A stretch of 64,000 bases of DNA from Adineta steineri (lineage: Eukaryota; Rotifera; Eurotatoria; Adinetida; Adinetidae), in contig CAJNOI010000053.1 of assembly GCA_905250115.1 (NCBI GenBank), positions 215,947 through 279,946 on the forward strand, in the 5' to 3' direction. Position numbers and translations under genes: made by a program. Under the pieces are notes generated by a model. That model had not been told where the DNA came from. It did not search any database and worked only from the letters and a program-made list of their open reading frames with translations. Within the stretch, counting starts at the first letter, position 1. Each line of letters begins with the position of its first letter. Of the stretch, positions 59,875 through 64,000 are shown piece after piece.

Positions 59875-59970
59875 TTGATTCGTTCATTTCTTTTATTCTG
59901 CTATCACCATGCCTCTCTTGATTTTAGCCCTGCGATGTCCCTGCGATCGATATATAAGGAAGAAAAAATT
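59875..59970 (+). pseudogene. Relic of an NRPS condensation-domain core
   Basis: One frame reads SFLLFCYHHASLDFSPAMSL, then RSIYKEE. It looks like the condensation-domain active-site region (HHxxxD with following hydrophobic helix and acidic/Tyr end). The surrounding sequence is not recognisable and no splice signals connect it to the NRPS that starts 230 bases downstream, which has its own, mutated version of this region. This suggests a decayed second module or gene. The fragment is short, so the call is tentative. Confidence 0.35.
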
Positions 59971-60201
59971 TACGCCACATGCTGTAAAAAGGTTTTCATT
60001 TTGAAATGGAAGAATCAACTTTTTATGCATGTCTGGTGGACATCACCAGACAGTCATTATCGAATGTCTATCTCTATCAATGACACATCTCAAAACAATA
60101 TTAAATTAATATAATAAATGAAAAATGCCGACAAAGTCTGATAAATGAAGGATTATACTGTAATATTTGACTTTCATTGATAAGATCTGTAAAACGAAAA
60201 C

Positions 60202-63200
60202 ATGAATAGCTTTACTTTTAGATTAAATACATATTTTCACCTTTTCTTGTTGGAAGAGTTAGTCAGTATTGTGTTCAACTTTCTTAAGATTCATTATTGT
60301 ACCAGCATGGACAAATCTGATTTGGTAAAACAAGATTTAGAAATCGCTCATAACATGCCACATATATTCACAATTCAAGAGAATACAGTGTCTATTCGTC
60401 GTCTGCGAGCAGCTTTACCTATGATTAATGCGAAATACGGGAAATTCCATACAGCAACCAATATGAGCAATACAACGTCAAATGAGCAACTTCTACTATT
60501 AGCAAATGACGATCAAGCTCTATTTAAATTAAGTATTATTTCTGAAGATGACGAAATCCAAATGATTCTCGACAAACAAACGAGCAAACAAGCATCATTC
60601 GACTTTGAACAAGGACGTTTATTCTACTGCCTCGCTATTAAACGATCACTAAACTGTGATGAAGATTTACTTATAACTAACGATATAATTATCTTTAATT
60701 TCGATGATGATCTCTTCGATAACGACACCCTGGACATGTTTTATTACGATATTGATTTAGCATATTCTACTGGACATGTATCATCAACTGAATTTGAAGA
60801 ACGATACAATATGCAAAGTGAGTAACCAATTTTTGTTAGAAAAAGAACTTTCATCCTGTAAAACAAGTTTTTCTGGTAAATGATCTGAAAGTTTTTGAAT
60901 TGACAAACAAAAAACAGACAATCAAACGTGAATGACAGAGTGCAAGAAATTCGAGAAGATATTTAGCTAGTATGCTGTCATCCGATAAAAATTACTTTTG
61001 CATTCATACATTCCTTCAGCGACACCACTGTCGATAGTATCGGTAATCAATAAAACAGAATTATACATTCCTAATCTTAATTCAGACAAAAACCGTTCAT
61101 TACAATGGTTTATATGTTAAGATCTTCGTTACATAAACGTTTAATTCACAAAAGTTATTTTATACTATAATTTTTACATATAGATCTTCTGACGCCTAGC
61201 GGTTATCAAGACAATCAACATCTCGCGCTGCCCTATGATCGACAACCGACCGACGACAATCACTTAACTAGTCTTCGTTGGTCAGCTTCGGTTAACTTCG
61301 ATTCGAATCTATTACATACTTTTCTCGATTATGCATCATCGATAAACGTAGCTCCAAAGAACTTGGCATTGGCATGTTACTATATCTTCTTATTTAAGTT
61401 AACTAGTGGCGAACGAAATTTGTGTGTTGGGCAAAAAATCGACAATCGATATCTGTTAGAGTTTTGTGACGTCATAGGAATGTTTGACACAAAGTATGCA
61501 CTTTTTATATAATCGAATAATATATTTGCCTTCAAATTTCATATAGATTTCCGTTTGTTGTTTATCTTGATCCATATGCGTCCTTCCTCCAGCTTGTTAA
61601 CGAAGTTAACGAAATGGTAACACACACTACACAACAAATCCTTGTTACATACTCGCGCAAAAAGCACAGCCATTCAACATCGATAGAGTCCGTTAGCCCC
61701 GAAATATCATTTACGTTTCGCACAATTTCTTATCTTGTTTACAACAATTCGGAAATAGTACGCGAGGTGTCACTAGGCGACGCACACCTGACAGCATTGC
61801 AGCCTTATCCAGCATATATTCTCCCTAATAAGATTGACACCAAATCTCATTTATCGTGTAGAATCGATTATAATAAATGCTCGAATACGCTTGTGGGCAC
61901 ACTACACGCATCTTCGCACATGTTCAATCAATCAACACTGCAGGATTTAGCTCAGCGATTTCATATTCTCTGCCAACAGTTATTTTGTTCAACGTTCGAT
62001 CGAAAAAAACAATCTGTCTATGAACTATCTATTCTTCTACCTACAGAACATCAACTAACGAAAGAACTAAGTAATTATGTTACAACACCAAACGTCACTT
62101 GTTGCATTCATCAACAATTCGTCAAACAAGCAATGATGCATCCCGGTAAAGTAGCTGTTACACTTGATGAACAGACTTTAACTTATGAAGAACTACTAGC
62201 TCAAGTCCAACGACTAGCATATTTTCTCATCAATAGTCAAGGTGTACAACCAGGCGATATTATTTGTCAGTGTGTTCATCGAAGTATTGAAATGATCGTA
62301 GGCATTCTAGGTATTTTGATGTCAGGTGCTATCTATGTGCCACTAATTCCAACTGATCCTATCGATCGTCTACAATCACTTATTCATCAAGTTGATGCTA
62401 AGCTAGTGCTTGTCAATCAAAACTCACCTTCACATTTGAATCGATTCGATGTACCCATTGTCGACATCTCAGAAATACTTGACTGTCCTGTCCGTCTCAA
62501 CGATGCTCAGATTGAACAGCTATCTCAAGTTGTCGTCACACCACAATCGATTTCTCATATTGTGTTCACATCAGGATCAACTGGTCTTCCAAAAGCTGTT
62601 CAACTTCGTCATCGTAATTTGTTAGCCAACATAAAAACTCATATCATCGAAGAAAATGATGTTGTTCTTCAGCTCTCAAGTTCTTCTTTTGATTCTCATT
62701 TGGATGATATTGGTGGTGCACTTCTTCAAGGTGGTCATTTAGTTCTTCTCAAAGCTGGAGGTCATCTCGATTTTGATTATATGACAAAAGTGATTTATGA
62801 GAAGAATGTGACTTATGTTGGACCTGTGCCATCGTGGATCGGTGCTTTAAGTGAATTTCTAAGTGAAAACTATCACGCTCAAGAACGAGTCAGACAAGTG
62901 CATTGGTGGTACTTAGGAGGTAAGATAAAGTATAGTTTGTGAAAATAGACATCGAATTCATCACATGTAATCGATGGTAATAAATAATATTCTGTTTTCA
63001 AAGGTGAACAATTGTTGAGCTCAACAGTTTCTCAGCTTTTACCATTCATCAGCGAAGAAAGTCGTATTTTCAATCTTTATGGACCTGCGGAAGCTACAGT
63101 GGTGACCACTTGTTATGAGATTAATCGAAAAGATCTTTCTACAATCATTTCATTGCCCATTGGTCGTCCACTGCAAGGATATCGAATTTATCTTCTTGAT

Positions 63201-64000
63201 GATTACCGACAACCAGTAGTGCCTGGTAAAGAAGGTGAAATTATCATTGGAGGTAAGTGATCTAGTTTATGCTTAGGCATACAGATATATATCCGTTGTA
63301 CAATGTATAGGTGTTGGTGTGTTTGCTGGTTATTATGGACGAATGGATTTGACGAGACAAGTTCTGATTGAGATGGATGGTGAGCAATTCTATATGACTG
63401 GCGACTTAGGTCGATTGGATGTTGAATTAAATGGACTTGTCTTTGTTGGTCGACGAGATTTCCAAATAAAACTGCGTGGTCAACGTATAGAACTACGAGA
63501 AATTGAAGAAACAGTGTTAAAAGGATTATCGAGCGTCTCAGGATGTGTGGTCATAAAATGCATACATCAAGGAGAAGAGCATCTTATTGCATATGTGGAA
63601 ACACTATCGAATACAGTCAAAGAATCGGATGTGCGTGATCTTTGTCATTCTCTCTTGCCGTCCTATATGGTTCCAACAATGTTCATTATCTTAGAACGAT
63701 TTCCATTGACAAAGAATGGGAAAATCGACCGTAAAACCTTGCCGGAACCAAAATTCGCTAGTCTCATGGAGTCATCAAGTGAATACAACAAACCATTAAC
63801 TGAAATGGAAAAACGTGTACATGATTTGTGGTGTCAAGTCTTACGTATAACACATATTTCTAGAACAACATCCTTTTTTTCTGTTTATGGTACGTCGCTC
63901 GCCTTCATGAAGTTATACAATCTCTATCAGATTGAATTTGGTGTTACCCCAGACATTGTCGCATGCTTTCAACATGCATCGATTGCTGAACATACTCGAC
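60202..64000 (+). CDS. Nonribosomal peptide synthetase, C-A-PCP module (3' end outside window)
   Basis: Five exons: 60202-60817, 61184-61493, 61547-62919, 63004-63252 and 63311 to the window edge, all in frame (about 1,080 residues). Start is ATG 60202; ATG 60310 (MDKSDLVKQD) is an alternative. Condensation domain about 50-480: FTIQENTVSIRRLRAALPMI, FDFEQGRLFYC, LALPYDRQP and VGQKIDNR. Its active-site motif HHxxxD is replaced by DDDLFD (FNFDDDLFDNDT), so normal peptide-bond catalysis is not expected. The adenylation domain is intact: LTYEEL (A1), SGAIYVPLIP (A2), VFTSGSTGLPKAV (A3), SSFDSHLDDIGGAL (A4), NLYGPAEATV (A5), IGRPLQGYRIYLLD (A6), FYMTGDLGR (A7), GRRDFQIKLRGQRIEL (A8), LPSYMVP (A9) and NGKIDRKTLP (A10, catalytic Lys). 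The carrier domain reads TTSFFSVYGTSLAFMKL, keeping the phosphopantetheine Ser although GGxS has become YGTS. Composition is less AT-rich than flanking genes. It is probably horizontally acquired, with host-type introns gained since. Confidence 0.93.

Noticed and set aside
1..64000. tRNA, rRNA, CRISPR array or replication origin
   Set aside because: Scanned by eye for tRNA T-loop motifs, rRNA core sequence and regularly spaced direct repeats; none found. A covariance-model scan would be decisive.

Overview
The window reads as an AT-rich metazoan nuclear genome, most likely a bdelloid rotifer. The basis is indirect. Genes are dense and cut by many very short introns (about 45-70 bases, donors GTAAG, GTTTG or GTTAG, acceptors TTTAG or AAAG). 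Animal-only genes sit beside intronless or few-intron genes of bacterial/fungal type (a NIS siderophore synthetase and a nonribosomal peptide synthetase). Short motifs resembling the TGTGGG telomere-type repeat, which I recall being reported for bdelloids, are scattered through the window. No species can be named from the sequence alone.

Layout. 1-9.8 kb: three minus-strand genes in a row, a NIT1-type amidase (3' end cut by the window edge), an XPNPEP1-type aminopeptidase P and an ELL-type elongation factor; the last two are only 63 bases apart and may be co-transcribed. 9.8-16 kb: mostly noncoding, with one tiny two-exon gene, a broken mariner transposase N-terminus and one other decayed ORF. 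16-17.6 kb: an Iroquois (TALE) homeobox gene. 20.5-22.7 kb: a Tctex1-domain dynein light-chain-like gene and a small membrane protein, 40 bases apart. 24.1 kb: a bZIP factor. 26.8-29 kb: a LETMD1-like mitochondrial protein. 30.5-32.1 kb: an IucA/IucC-type siderophore synthetase of clearly different base composition, interrupted by one in-frame stop. 32.4-35 kb: two small genes (one with a possible TDP-43-type N-terminal fold, one membrane protein). 39.5-44.3 kb: a BAR/RhoGAP protein. 44.6-46 kb: a peptidyl-hydroxyglycine amidating lyase. 46.7-47.7 kb: a single-exon GPCR. 52.5-54.2 kb: a YwrD-type gamma-glutamyltransferase-like enzyme. 54.6-55 kb: a frameshifted Skp1-like pseudogene. 60.2 kb to the end: an NRPS module (C-A-PCP) whose condensation domain has lost its catalytic histidines.

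Repeats. Introns carry several short nonautonomous DNA transposons. Two have perfect 8-bp target duplications and one a near-perfect duplication, as for hAT elements. There is also a fold-back element with arms of about 250 bases and a diverged relative elsewhere in the window. A family of at least ten short hairpins has arms built from GTGTGGGTGT-like sequence; it occurs in intergenic DNA, introns and inside another repeat.

All gene models were built by hand from splice signals and reading-frame continuity. In every intact multi-exon model that is complete in the window the exon lengths sum to a multiple of three. Family assignments come from recognised motifs; no database search was run.
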